64,000 nucleotides of DNA from Hugenholtzia roseola DSM 9546 (lineage in GTDB: Bacteria; Bacteroidota; Bacteroidia; Cytophagales; Bernardetiaceae). The position numbers and the translations under genes were made by a program. Below are positions 34,954 through 43,892 of the stretch, in pieces. The number at the start of each line of letters is the position of its first letter. The stretch's first letter is position 1. Below the pieces are notes generated by a model. That model worked only from the letters and a program-made list of their open reading frames with translations, searched no databases and was not told the origin of the DNA. Location: NCBI RefSeq assembly GCF_000422585.1, contig NZ_KE383885.1, forward strand, positions 114,594-178,593, given 5' to 3'.

Positions 34954-36390
34954 ATGAAACAACCACAAATACGCTTGTTCTATTTGGCTTGTTGGGGCTT
35001 TCTAATGGCGTTCCCCTTCTCATTTTTACAAGCCCAAGGAGAAAAGGGCGCAGGTTTAAATGAATATTACGCTGCCGAGCAGTTTCGCAAGCAGCTTGCT
35101 TTTCCACAGGCGATGGCGGCTTACGACAAGGCGATTGCCAAAGAACCCAACAACGTAGATTATTACCAATCGCGCTGTGCCTGTATTTACGAGGGCAAAA
35201 AGTATAAGGAATCGGTAGAATGTTTTGATGAATTGCTCAAAAAGTTTCCCGACCATATTGCTGCCTATGAGATGAAGTTTGCGATTTATTCTAAAATCGG
35301 CAACATCGAAAGTGCCGTAAAAGCCTTAGAAGATGCCTATTCCAAGACCAATGATGAGCAGTTAGATGAGCGTTTTACCTACCAATTTCGCATCATAGAC
35401 TTGCTTTTTAGAAAAGGCAAAATATCGGAAGCAGGCAAGCACATCAAGACGGCGCACGAACTGCTACCGGGCATGCCGCAAGTGATGTATTTTGATGCGC
35501 GATACGAAAATACGATGGGCAACTACAAAAAAGCCGTTGCCATTCTGGAAGAGATGATACAAGGAAATGGCGAGGAAGTGGGCGAAGGATTCGACAAAGA
35601 CTACTTCGAGTTGGGTTATGCCTACCACATGCTTGGTGAGTATCAGAAATCTAACGAGGCGTTTGCCAAAATTACCAAAGGCAGCCCTTACGAAAAGCGT
35701 ATTCAAGAATTTACGCCCGAAAATTACGTGCAAGTGGCAGATGCTTATTTCAAAATTTATGATTTTGCCCTGATGCAAGAACTTTTGGGAAAAGCCTTAG
35801 GCATGCGAGAAGGATTCCCACCTGCGGTAGATTTGAATTCGAAATTAGACCTCATCAAAGGCAACGACTCTACCATTGCCAAGCTCAATTTTCGTTTGGA
35901 AATGGATAAAAAAGCCAAAGATGGAAAGTTGGAAGGTTCGGCTACCGAGCAGCGCAAGTTTATGTTGCCTCCTGCCGAGCAGCTCAAAATTTACAAGAGC
36001 CTATCAAAACTCTACATGGAAATCGGCAACTATGATGATGCCCTCGAATACACCAATCGCTATTTAGCCATGAACCCACGCGATGCCTTAGTCAATTTTT
36101 ACAATGGCATCTGCCTGCACAAAACAGGGCAGACTGCCGAGGCAGAGTCCCTCTTTCAAGGTATTGGCAATATGCCCTCGCTCGATAGGGGCGCACGTGC
36201 TATGGCGTTCTTTGCCTTAGGCGTTTTCCAAAATGAAACTGCACAGTATCAGTTGGCGGCAAAAAATCTGCAAAAAGCGGCTATTCTAAATCCTGCCTTT
36301 CGCCCTGCCGTTAATTACGAAAAAGTCCGTCAGCAGCGCAAAAATCCCGATGCAGGCATCGACACAGATTCAGAAGATATGCCCGAATAA
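34954..36390 (+). CDS. Secreted TPR protein
   Basis: This product of about 478 residues has a signal peptide (MKQPQIRLFYLACWGFLMAF, cleavage near LQAQ), so it should work in the periplasm or at the surface. TPR units are spread over most of the length (AAEQFRKQLAFPQAMAAYDKAIAKEPNNVDYY near the start; DDALEYTNRYLAMNPRDALVNFYNGICLHKTGQTAEAESLF and LAAKNLQKAAILNPAF near the end), with no other recognised domain. I prefer ATG at 34954 over 34903, because the downstream start gives a normal signal peptide. TPR scaffolds of this sort often belong to surface complexes, but no partner is visible. Confidence 0.8.
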   Translation: MKQPQIRLFYLACWGFLMAFPFSFLQAQGEKGAGLNEYYAAEQFRKQLAFPQAMAAYDKAIAKEPNNVDYYQSRCACIYEGKKYKESVECFDELLKKFPDHIAAYEMKFAIYSKIGNIESAVKALEDAYSKTNDEQLDERFTYQFRIIDLLFRKGKISEAGKHIKTAHELLPGMPQVMYFDARYENTMGNYKKAVAILEEMIQGNGEEVGEGFDKDYFELGYAYHMLGEYQKSNEAFAKITKGSPYEKRIQEFTPENYVQVADAYFKIYDFALMQELLGKALGMREGFPPAVDLNSKLDLIKGNDSTIAKLNFRLEMDKKAKDGKLEGSATEQRKFMLPPAEQLKIYKSLSKLYMEIGNYDDALEYTNRYLAMNPRDALVNFYNGICLHKTGQTAEAESLFQGIGNMPSLDRGARAMAFFALGVFQNETAQYQLAAKNLQKAAILNPAFRPAVNYEKVRQQRKNPDAGIDTDSEDMPE

Positions 36391-36418
36391 GGTTTGCCCT
36401 TTCGCTGCCGACCCAAAA

Positions 36419-36456
36419 CGTGCCTTCTGCCTTGATTTAGAAGGCGCGTTTTTTTA
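36419..36456 (+). terminator. Rho-independent terminator of the TPR gene
   Basis: CGTGCCTTCT and AGAAGGCGCG pair with one G-T wobble around a 10-base loop and run into TTTTTTT. It lies 28 bases after the stop codon. Confidence 0.85.
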
Positions 36457-36527
36457 TCCGCACCTTTCAGTCCTCCTCTCTGCTATTGTATTCACAAAGT
36501 CATATTTTTATCACATTCTTGGGAGCA

Positions 36528-37562
36528 ATGATACAAAAAATAGAAATCAAAAACTTCAAATCTATACAAAATATTAGTTTTGAAGCCAAAAAAATCAATG
36601 TCCTGATAGGAGAGCCTAATTCAGGCAAGTCGAATATCCTCGAAGCCTTAGGGCTTTTCGCCAGCAGCCATGTGCGAAATTTGAAGGATTATGTGCGCTT
36701 TAAAAAAGCGGAACAACTTTTTTATGACAACGAAGTGGAGCAAGATATAGAAATTCGCGCCACCGCCGCACAGAAAGAATACAAATGCGCGATACGGTTT
36801 GAAAACGGCATCTTTAAAGGGCAAGGTTGGAATCAAGATGAATTAGTCTTTGAGTTCAAACTCAATTATGCAGGCGAATATGATAGACAAATGCAAAACA
36901 TAGAACAGCATTTGCCTTTTCGCTACTATCGCTTCAAAACAATGGAAAATTATTCTAACGAATATTCCGAATATTTGCTACCACCTTTTGGTAAAAACTT
37001 ATTTACACTTCTTTTCACAAATAAAAAACTAAGACAAGAGGTTTCTAAGCTCATCTTGGAAAAAGGTTATCACTTGTCATTAAATAGTCAGGAAAGGGAG
37101 TTTCATATCATCAAAAATATAGATAATATTTTATATACTTATTCATACGACAGCCTTTCTGATACACTTCAACGCATGATTTTTTACCAGACGGCAATCG
37201 GCTCGAATCATCAAGCGGCTATTTTATTGGAAGAACCCGAAGCCTATATGTTTCCTTTTTATACCAAAAATTTAGCCGAACGAATTGCCAAAGATGCTGA
37301 TAATCAGTATTTTATCATCACACACAACCCCTATTTTCTCAATGCCTTGGTAAAATATGCTGCCCCGCAAGACCTACAACTGCTGCTTACTTCTATGGAA
37401 GCCTACCAAACGCAGGTTCGCCCCATAGCGGTAGAAGAAGTAGGCATTTCTTTGGATTTTGATAAAGATATTTTCCTAAATTTAGAGGCTTTTAAAAAAG
37501 CACCAACGCCAACCACGCGCAAAACCAAGTCCGCTACTGCTACTAAAAGTTCAAAAAAATAG
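36528..37562 (+). CDS. Single-gene AAA (OLD/AAA_15-like) ATPase
   Basis: The 344-residue protein is an SMC/ABC-type ATPase: KIEIKNFKSIQNISFE, Walker A GEPNSGKSNIL, Walker B-like ILLEEPEAYMFP and switch FIITHNPYFLNAL. The insert between the halves is short, and no TOPRIM nuclease follows. That makes it like the ATPase half of OLD or PARIS-type systems rather than a full OLD nuclease. The C-terminus is a Lys/Thr-rich tail (TTRKTKSATATKSSKK). I use the ATG at 36528 preceded by GGGAG; an upstream frame start at 36486 is less likely. It is a stand-alone gene with its own terminator. A defence or regulatory role is possible but unsupported. Confidence 0.82.
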   Translation: MIQKIEIKNFKSIQNISFEAKKINVLIGEPNSGKSNILEALGLFASSHVRNLKDYVRFKKAEQLFYDNEVEQDIEIRATAAQKEYKCAIRFENGIFKGQGWNQDELVFEFKLNYAGEYDRQMQNIEQHLPFRYYRFKTMENYSNEYSEYLLPPFGKNLFTLLFTNKKLRQEVSKLILEKGYHLSLNSQEREFHIIKNIDNILYTYSYDSLSDTLQRMIFYQTAIGSNHQAAILLEEPEAYMFPFYTKNLAERIAKDADNQYFIITHNPYFLNALVKYAAPQDLQLLLTSMEAYQTQVRPIAVEEVGISLDFDKDIFLNLEAFKKAPTPTTRKTKSATATKSSKK

Positions 37563-37601
37563 AGGTTTTAAAATAGATTGCTTTCAATCTAAATCATAAA
37601 A

Positions 37602-37638
37602 AAACAGTGTTTTCTCATAAAAAAAACACTGTTTCTAT
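37602..37638. terminator. Bidirectional terminator between converging genes
   Basis: The arms AAACAGTGTTTT and AAAACACTGTTT pair perfectly around nine bases. Flanking A- and T-tracts on both sides suit termination for the AAA ATPase gene (plus) and the DUF6607 gene (minus). Confidence 0.85.
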
Positions 37639-37712
37639 TTTCCTTCTAAGGCTATGCAATAAACAGAAAGACAAAATACTCACAAAACAAATAAAACGAA
37701 CTAAAACTCAAT

Positions 37713-38648
37713 TTAGTTTTCTTTCTTGAAAAACTTTTCTATTGTAGGACGAATTTCCTTAGTATCTTTCAAAGGAAAGATGTGCATAAAAAGAGGTTTT
37801 TCCTCTACGCTTTTGTGCAGCACCAAATCATTTTCCATTTCCAAAATGCGCGTCCATTCCTGACGCACTGCTGCCCAAAACGCTTGATTTTCTGCCCACC
37901 ATTTTTGCGCTGCCTCACAGCGGCTACTTTCTACCCTGCGGTACGGATTCAATCCTTTTTCGCTGGCAATCCAAGTATCTTGATAATTTGATTTTAGATT
38001 AGAAGTCTGACGCAATATTTTTTCATTATCTTGTTCATGAAGCCAGCCATAAGCCGTAATTTCATGGCGGTTACGACGCTTCAAAACATTATAGTCATCG
38101 CGTTTTGTAAATTCACGACGAGGCAAAGGGCTATCGGTTGTATTTTCCCAATAGCTTCGCCCATCTACATGCACCCAAGTAGCAGAACCCTCATAGCGCG
38201 GACTGTCATCTACCTGAAAAACGCGCTGCGTCCATTGTCCCTTTACTGCTTCGGGTTTTGTTTTTCTAAAACGCCAAGTATTATCTTTTTCAAAATCATA
38301 AAAATTTGTATTTTCAAAAAGCCAATCCTGTCGCCAATGTTTAATAATTACAGTATCATTTACGATAAGAAGATGTTGAAGTACAATTTTTCCTGCTTTA
38401 TCTTCTACTAATTCAACCCATTCCAAGCCACCTGAAAGATAATTGGGTTTGAATTGATAGTTGCTATCAGGTGCGAAAGTTTCACCAAACGCAAACTCTA
38501 CTTCATAACAGCCACACATGCTTTTAATGGCTTTTGCATCTGCCGCCTGCTTTTCTTGTGGGCGGTTATTTTTTTGTGCAAAAAGGGAAAATGAAGATGC
38601 CAATAAAAGCACAAAAAGGAAAAGAGAGAGAAAGTTTTGTTTTTTCAT
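37713..38648 (-). CDS. DUF6607-like exported protein
   Basis: This protein of about 311 residues has a signal peptide (FLSLFLFVLLLASSFSLFAQ). The mature part opens with AIKSMCGCYEVEFAFGETFAPD and carries Trp-rich segments (HWRQDWLF, TWVHVDGRSYWENTTDSPLPRREFTKRDDYNVLKRRNRHEI) as in DUF6607/CpeT-like calycins of Bacteroidota. Such a fold often binds small hydrophobic ligands. I chose ATG at 38648, because the longer frame to 38777 has no signal peptide at its start and would run across the divergent promoter. It is divergent from the heme-uptake genes and likely shares their control. Confidence 0.75.
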   Translation of the reverse strand: MKKQNFLSLFLFVLLLASSFSLFAQKNNRPQEKQAADAKAIKSMCGCYEVEFAFGETFAPDSNYQFKPNYLSGGLEWVELVEDKAGKIVLQHLLIVNDTVIIKHWRQDWLFENTNFYDFEKDNTWRFRKTKPEAVKGQWTQRVFQVDDSPRYEGSATWVHVDGRSYWENTTDSPLPRREFTKRDDYNVLKRRNRHEITAYGWLHEQDNEKILRQTSNLKSNYQDTWIASEKGLNPYRRVESSRCEAAQKWWAENQAFWAAVRQEWTRILEMENDLVLHKSVEEKPLFMHIFPLKDTKEIRPTIEKFFKKEN

Positions 38649-38774
38649 GAGTTTGATATTTTGAGATAGAAAATTTAAAAGCGAAATAATAAAGAAAAGG
38701 ATAGTAGCTTGAAAATCAAGTAAGTAAGCAAAATTGCCAAACTCCCATCTTGCTCCGCCTTCGCTTTGACACTG

Positions 38775-38854
38775 CAAAGGTTGTATTTATTTAGACCAAA
38801 TCCAAATAATTCTCGAAAATTATTTGGAAGGAATCTAAATAAGCCCTATGTTTG
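38775..38854. promoter_or_regulatory. Divergent promoter with two mirrored operator-like dyads
   Basis: Dyad 1 (38787-38809) is TTATTTAGA, five bases, TCCAAATAA. Dyad 2 (38820-38842) is TTATTTGGA, five bases, TCTAAATAA. They are reverse complements in layout, separated by ten bases. On the plus strand TATGTTTG (38847-38854, matching TAnnTTTG) lies 20 bases after a TTTG inside dyad 2. On the minus strand AACCTTTG (38782-38775, one mismatch) is 20 bases after a TTTG inside dyad 1. Each dyad therefore covers a -33 element. Given the heme-uptake genes, an iron-responsive Fur- or DtxR-type repressor is the natural candidate, but this is inferred. Confidence 0.7.
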
Positions 38855-38934
38855 CACCCATATTGTTTAGAACCTTTCTAAATAGCCTTGCAAGTTCTAA
38901 AAAAAATGAGCTTCTCACCTCAAATATTACAAAA

Positions 38935-39411
38935 ATGCAGAACGAAAAAATCTTAAAACAAGTCCAAAAAATAGGTTATGTAGCCCTTACTCTTTTTGTA
39001 GGAGTTTTTATGCTATATGGCGGCTATCAAAAGTTTGCCAAGCCCATTCCTGCTCCTACCCAAATGATAGCACAAGTAGAGAAAGAAGGGGCGGCAAAAA
39101 TGACCGCTGATATAGAAACGCTAAAAATCAGAAATTATATTTTTGGCATGAAACAAACAAATTACTTTTGGCAATTTTTAGGTATTTGCGAACTACTTTT
39201 CGGAGTCTTGCTATTGAGCCAATATATGCGTTTTCTGGCGGCTGTTCTACTGATGCCAATTACGGTACATATTTTCTTATTTCATTTGTTTTTAGAACCA
39301 AATGATTGGGCAGAACTCTTGCAGACGGGTGCTTTGCTTTTGGCAAATGCGCTACTTATCGCAAAAGAATATCCAAGATGGAAACATTTAGTTTGGCTAA
39401 AAAATATTTAA
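38935..39411 (+). CDS. DoxX-like membrane protein
   Basis: The product of about 158 residues has four hydrophobic segments: GYVALTLFVGVFMLYGGYQKF, FWQFLGICELLFGVLLL, AAVLLMPITVHIFLFHLF and LLQTGALLLANALLI. The pattern and the GGYQKFAKPIP turn fit the DoxX/DoxD-like family. I chose ATG at 38935 (MQNEKILKQ) over an upstream one at 38848, which would begin inside the promoter. It is the first gene of the heme-uptake operon, 13 bases before the receptor gene. A direct role in iron or heme uptake is not established. Confidence 0.78.
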   Translation: MQNEKILKQVQKIGYVALTLFVGVFMLYGGYQKFAKPIPAPTQMIAQVEKEGAAKMTADIETLKIRNYIFGMKQTNYFWQFLGICELLFGVLLLSQYMRFLAAVLLMPITVHIFLFHLFLEPNDWAELLQTGALLLANALLIAKEYPRWKHLVWLKNI

Positions 39412-39424
39412 AATTAAAATCTAT

Positions 39425-41587
39425 ATGAAAATGAATTTTAAAATAATAATAATTGCCCTATTCAGCTCTTTACTGCTTGAAAATCAAGCACTTAGGGCGC
39501 AACAAACGGCAGGCACTACCTCGCAAGAATGGGAGGCAACGCTTGATTCGTTGGAAAAAATAGAAGAAGTGCTGCAAGCCGTCGTCATTACGGCTACGCG
39601 CACCGAAAAACAACTTGCCCATGTCAATCTTCCCATGCAGGTAATTTCCAAAAGCCAAATTCAACAGATGGGCAGCCTGCGCCTGCACGAAATTTTGCAG
39701 GAGCAAACAGGGCTAACCCTGATGCATGACCATGGCAGCGGCATACAAATTCAAGGTTTTGCCCCCGATTATACCCTGATTTTGATAGACGGCGAGCCAC
39801 TTATTGGCAGAACGGCAGGCACGCTCGAACTTTCGCGCTTGGCAGTGGGCAATATCAAGCAAATTGAAATCGTGAAAGGACCCAGTTCAAGCCTTTATGG
39901 TTCGGAAGCGTTGGCAGGCGTTATCAATATCATTACCGAAAAGGCAGAAACCACTTCTGCCGACCTTGCTTTGCGATATGGTACAAATCAAACTATTGAT
40001 ATTAGTACAAATTTAGCTTTAAAGAAGAAAAAATGGCATCTCTCTACCTTTCTCAATCGATACGCCTCGCAGGGCTATGATTTTACGCCTGAAAGTTATG
40101 GACAGACAGTAGAGCCTTTTGAGAATTACACCGCACAGGCACAATTTGGATATGATTTCAATGACAAAGTAAAATTTAATATTTCAACAAGATTTTTTAC
40201 AGAAAATCAAAGCAGTCGTTTTGATTTAGGCACAAATGAAAGTCCTTTCCTTGTATCAGGCACTGGAAAAGTTGAGGATTTTAATTTTTTACCTTCTTTT
40301 CAATTTCGCTTGGGAAACAAATCAAAATGGCAACTTCGTTATTACCTTTCCTCCTACAAAGCTACTTCTAACTTGGTACAAAATGCTGATAATCAGCTAT
40401 TTGAAGAAACATTTTTCACCCAAACTTTTGCACGTCCCGAACTGCAAGGCGATTATTTCTTCAACGACAAGCACACACTTACACTCGGTTTGGGCAGGCT
40501 TGACGAAAGTGTTGAGGCGACACGCTACGCTGAAAAGCAGCGTTTTTACGCCCATTACGGCTATCTGCAATATGATTTTACGCCAAATGAAAAATTCAAT
40601 ATTTTAATCGGTTCACGAATAGATGCGCACTCTGTTTATGGAAACCAATTAAGTCCTAAACTTTCTTTTGGTTATCAAATTTTGCCTCGCCTTTGGTTAA
40701 AGACCTCCTTAGGGCGCGGTTTTAAAGCACCAGATTTTAGACAATTATACCTAAATTTCAACAATGCCGTTGCAGGTTATTCGGTTTATGGCTCGGAAGA
40801 AATTGCAAATTACATTCAAGAAATGGGTAACCAAATTGCAGATGTTTTTATCAATTTTGAGCAAATGGGCGTTTTGAAGGCAGAACGTTCTATGGCATAC
40901 AACGTTGGTTTCCAGCTCGATATGCTCAAAGATAAAATCAAAATAGAAACCAATTTTTTCCGCAACGATATTCAAGACCTCATAGAAACGCAGGTAGTGG
41001 CACGCACTCAAAATGGGCAAAACATTTTTTCCTACCTCAATAAAAACAGCGTTCTGACGCAAGGGGTAGAATTAAATCTTTCCTATAAGGCTACCCCAAC
41101 ACTCTCATTTTCAGCAGGTTATCAATATCTTCAAACCGCAGATAAGGACGTTTTGGCGCAGATTCGAAAGGGCGAACTCTTTGCACGCGACCCCGAAACC
41201 TTGCAGACACGTCGCCTCACGCGAGCATCTTATGGTGGTTTATTTAATAGAAGCAAGCATCTATTAAACTTAAAAGTATTTTATCAAAATCCTAAAAATG
41301 GACTTTTTGCCAACTTGCGTTGTCTTTATCGCGGACGTTATGGCTTTGCCGACCGCAATGGAAATCTGGTCTTAGATGCTGCCAATGAGTACATTGCAGG
41401 CTATACTACTTGGCAGGCTGCACTTGGTAAAAACTTTTTTAGAAAGAAAAAAGCAAATATTGAACCTAAAAAACAATGGGGACAGCTACAAATTGGGGGT
41501 GAAAACCTCCTGAATTTCACAAATCAAACTTACATTCCCTCCTTAGCAGGACGCTTGCTTTACATTCGCACCACTTTCTTTTTCTAA
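39425..41587 (+). CDS. TonB-dependent outer-membrane receptor, HmuR-like
   Basis: The 720-residue receptor has a signal peptide (MKMNFKIIIIALFSSLLLE), then a plug domain (~55-170) with ATRTEKQLAHVNLPMQVI, LIDGEPLIGRTAGTLEL and IVKGPSSSLYGSEALAGVINIITEKAE, then a 22-strand barrel ending in an aromatic C-terminus (RTTFFF). No CarboxypepD-like N-terminal domain is present, unlike SusC. With the HmuY gene 31 bases downstream, heme or hemoprotein is the likely substrate. The promoter region carries two operator-like dyads. Confidence 0.92.
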   Translation: MKMNFKIIIIALFSSLLLENQALRAQQTAGTTSQEWEATLDSLEKIEEVLQAVVITATRTEKQLAHVNLPMQVISKSQIQQMGSLRLHEILQEQTGLTLMHDHGSGIQIQGFAPDYTLILIDGEPLIGRTAGTLELSRLAVGNIKQIEIVKGPSSSLYGSEALAGVINIITEKAETTSADLALRYGTNQTIDISTNLALKKKKWHLSTFLNRYASQGYDFTPESYGQTVEPFENYTAQAQFGYDFNDKVKFNISTRFFTENQSSRFDLGTNESPFLVSGTGKVEDFNFLPSFQFRLGNKSKWQLRYYLSSYKATSNLVQNADNQLFEETFFTQTFARPELQGDYFFNDKHTLTLGLGRLDESVEATRYAEKQRFYAHYGYLQYDFTPNEKFNILIGSRIDAHSVYGNQLSPKLSFGYQILPRLWLKTSLGRGFKAPDFRQLYLNFNNAVAGYSVYGSEEIANYIQEMGNQIADVFINFEQMGVLKAERSMAYNVGFQLDMLKDKIKIETNFFRNDIQDLIETQVVARTQNGQNIFSYLNKNSVLTQGVELNLSYKATPTLSFSAGYQYLQTADKDVLAQIRKGELFARDPETLQTRRLTRASYGGLFNRSKHLLNLKVFYQNPKNGLFANLRCLYRGRYGFADRNGNLVLDAANEYIAGYTTWQAALGKNFFRKKKANIEPKKQWGQLQIGGENLLNFTNQTYIPSLAGRLLYIRTTFFF

Positions 41588-41618
41588 TACAATTTCTTCA
41601 TCATTAAATTTTACTATC

Positions 41619-42236
41619 ATGCAAAAATCAAACATCTCTTTCGCCTTTTTATTTATTTTGTTTTCTATGATTGTACTTTCTTTTTCTGCTTGTCAGGATA
41701 AAGAAGACGAAAGTCCCGCACCTGTTTTAGCAACACAGACGGTAAAAAACCTCGCCGCTGATGCCACACAGCCGCGCACAGGCAAATTTACGCTCTACAA
41801 TTTAAAAGAAAATAAAATCATTTCTAACACTGATAGTGCCTCTACCCAATGGGACATAGGATTTAACGGCACTACCCTTATCGTCAATGGGGGGGCTACG
41901 CGCGTAGGCAAAGGGGGCGCGTACCTTCACACAGGATTATTCGAGGATTTGAGCGAAGTGCCTACCACAGCCACTTTCAAAGGGGACAACGCACCTGCGG
42001 ATTTGGCGATTCCAATTGGTTCAGGAAATGGTTGGTATAATTACAATCCCCAGTCGAATACCATCACACCCATTGCAGGGCGGGTAATTGTTTTGAAAAC
42101 GGGCGAGGGAAATTATGCAAAATTGGAAATTTTGAGCTACTACAAAGACGCGCCTGCGAATCCAACGGCTACTGATGCAGCCCGTTATTACACCTTCCGT
42201 TATGTTTTGCAATCAAACGGCAGCACAAATTTTTAG
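41619..42236 (+). CDS. hmuY: HmuY-family heme-binding lipoprotein
   Basis: The 205-residue lipoprotein has a lipobox-like LSFSAC and mature Cys at about residue 25. Family marks are TGKFTLYNLKENKII, STQWDIGFNGTTLIVNGGATRVGKGG and YYTFRYVLQSNG. In known HmuY proteins this beta fold takes heme from host carriers and hands it to the TonB receptor. Here heme ligands cannot be assigned from sequence alone. It is the last gene of the operon and is followed by a strong terminator. Confidence 0.85.
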   Translation: MQKSNISFAFLFILFSMIVLSFSACQDKEDESPAPVLATQTVKNLAADATQPRTGKFTLYNLKENKIISNTDSASTQWDIGFNGTTLIVNGGATRVGKGGAYLHTGLFEDLSEVPTTATFKGDNAPADLAIPIGSGNGWYNYNPQSNTITPIAGRVIVLKTGEGNYAKLEILSYYKDAPANPTATDAARYYTFRYVLQSNGSTNF

Positions 42237-42267
42237 TATTTTAATTAGTTAAGTTTGTATAAATTTG

Positions 42268-42300
42268 AAAGCGATATGGCTTTTTAAGCTATATCGCTTT
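42268..42300 (+). terminator. Terminator of the heme-uptake operon
   Basis: AAAGCGATATGGCTT and AAGCTATATCGCTTT pair in a 15-base stem with one mismatch around three bases. It is between hmuY and the oppositely oriented SixA-like gene; no long T-tract follows. Confidence 0.75.
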
Positions 42301-42321
42301 GTCGATATAAGTTTTTTAAAA

Positions 42322-42855
42322 TTAGTCTTTTATCAAATTAGATTTGTATTTTTTTGGATATTCATAAAAAAGCGGATTGGCTTTTCCTCGTTCAATTTGA
42401 TGCCAACTTTCTACGGGTATTTGCAGTGCCAACAAACTGGCAGTGGGCAAGTTTTGTATTTGGCGGTTGAAAAAATCAGACCCTAAAAAATAGGCAGCTA
42501 AGTCGTTTAAGTCGGGATTGTGGCTAACGATAAAAATAGTATGCAAATGATTGTTAAGTTTTTTTATCCATTGTACGATTTTTTCACTTCCACCAAAATA
42601 AAGTTGGTCTTCTATCTTTAAAAGATGCTGCGGGAATGCAATTTTTTCGGCAATTTTTTCAGCAGTTTTTTTGCTTCTTTTAGCAGGGCTAAGGTAAAAA
42701 GCCTCTGGGCGAAGCTCTTTGGAGGCTAAAATTTCACCCATCATGGGGGCATCTTGCTTGCCACGCTTATTGAGCGGACGGTCGAAGTCGGCTAAAGTGC
42801 TATCTTTCCAAGAAGATTTGGCGTGCCGTATCAAAACAAGCGTTTTAGAAGTCAT
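42322..42855 (-). CDS. SixA-like histidine phosphatase
   Basis: The 177-residue enzyme belongs to the histidine phosphatase superfamily. The active-site motif is LVLIRHAKSSW (RHA), with a second catalytic His in VSHNPDL and supporting Arg/Glu residues in RPLNKRGKQDA and YLSPAKRSKKTAE. SixA proteins dephosphorylate histidine phosphotransfer domains, but many Bacteroidota copies have unknown targets. It is 26 bases downstream of the ABC ATPase gene and probably co-transcribed with it. Confidence 0.88.
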   Translation of the reverse strand: MTSKTLVLIRHAKSSWKDSTLADFDRPLNKRGKQDAPMMGEILASKELRPEAFYLSPAKRSKKTAEKIAEKIAFPQHLLKIEDQLYFGGSEKIVQWIKKLNNHLHTIFIVSHNPDLNDLAAYFLGSDFFNRQIQNLPTASLLALQIPVESWHQIERGKANPLFYEYPKKYKSNLIKD

Positions 42856-42880
42856 ATTGATTAAATAAATGGTATGAAAT

Positions 42881-43858
42881 TTAAGAAGAAAATTGATATG
42901 TTTTTTTCAACTCAAAGCGCACCTTTTCCCCAACTTCCAACTTGGCTTCGGCTTGGTAAAAGGCTTCAAAGATTTCCCCATTTTCCTTTTGCAGCCAGAT
43001 TTTTTCAAAAGCTCCTTGATATTCTTTGTGTAATATTTTGGCTAAAAAGGGATTTTTTGTTGCCTTTTCTTCCAATTCCGTCGCTGCCGTTAGTGGGTAA
43101 ATTTTCACATCTTCGGGGCGGAAGTATCCTTCTGCTTGGGTTTGATTGATGCCTCCAAAGAAGTTGGCGACATAGGGCGTTGCAGGATTTTGGTAAATTT
43201 GGTCGGGTTTTCCAAACTGTGCAACTTTACCCTCTTTGAGAATTAACAGCGTATCGGCTACGGCAAGGGCATCTTGTAAATCGTGAGTAACGAAAATCGC
43301 ACTCATTTCTGACTGATGTAAGAAAATTCGCAACTCTCGCCTTACTTCACGCCTAAGTGTTTCATCTAAGTTTGAAAAAGGTTCGTCTAAAAGCAAAAGA
43401 CGCGGGGAAGGAGCCAAGGCACGCGCTAAGGCGACGCGTTGCTGCTGCCCGCCTGATAGTTGATGAGGATAACGTTTTTTGAACGCTGACAAGCCTAATT
43501 TTTCTAAAAGTTGAGTCGCATAGGCTTTTTGCACCGCATTGCGCACCCCAAACTGCACATTTTCCCATACGTTTAGGTGGGGAAAAAGAGCATAACTTTG
43601 AAAAACCATACCGATACCTCGCATTTCAGGCTTGACCCAAAGTTTTTCGTTCGAAAGAACAGCATCAGCCAGTAGAATTTCCCCACTATTGGGCGTTTCC
43701 AAACCCGCCAGAAGGCGCAATAGGGTCGTTTTTCCGCTACCACTTTCACCCAAAAGAGCCAGAATTTCGCCTTTTTGTGTCTGAAAGGATACGTTTTGCA
43801 AGGCATACTGCCCTTTGGTATAACTTTTACTTAAATTTTTTACAGATAAAAACGCCAT
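42881..43858 (-). CDS. ABC transporter ATPase, FbpC/PotA-like
   Basis: The 325-residue nucleotide-binding subunit has Walker A (GESGSGKTT), Q-loop (VFQSYALFPH), signature LSGGQQQRVALARAL, Walker B LLLLDEPFSNLD and H-loop VTHDLQDALAVAD. A TOBE-like C-terminal domain (GYFRPEDVKIYPL; LEVGEKVRFELKK) places it with the MOI/CUT1 subfamily (iron, sulfate, polyamine or sugar). No permease or binding-protein gene is near, so the substrate is open. Gene order suggests shared transcription with the SixA-like gene. Confidence 0.9.
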   Translation of the reverse strand: MAFLSVKNLSKSYTKGQYALQNVSFQTQKGEILALLGESGSGKTTLLRLLAGLETPNSGEILLADAVLSNEKLWVKPEMRGIGMVFQSYALFPHLNVWENVQFGVRNAVQKAYATQLLEKLGLSAFKKRYPHQLSGGQQQRVALARALAPSPRLLLLDEPFSNLDETLRREVRRELRIFLHQSEMSAIFVTHDLQDALAVADTLLILKEGKVAQFGKPDQIYQNPATPYVANFFGGINQTQAEGYFRPEDVKIYPLTAATELEEKATKNPFLAKILHKEYQGAFEKIWLQKENGEIFEAFYQAEAKLEVGEKVRFELKKTYQFSS

Positions 43859-43892
43859 TCTAAGCAGAGATTAAGGATAGTGTTTGATATTT

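Noticed and set aside
37561-37600. Small hairpin GATTG-CTTT-CAATC as a separate terminator
   Set aside because: The stem is short with no T-tract; the stronger hairpin at 37602 explains termination.
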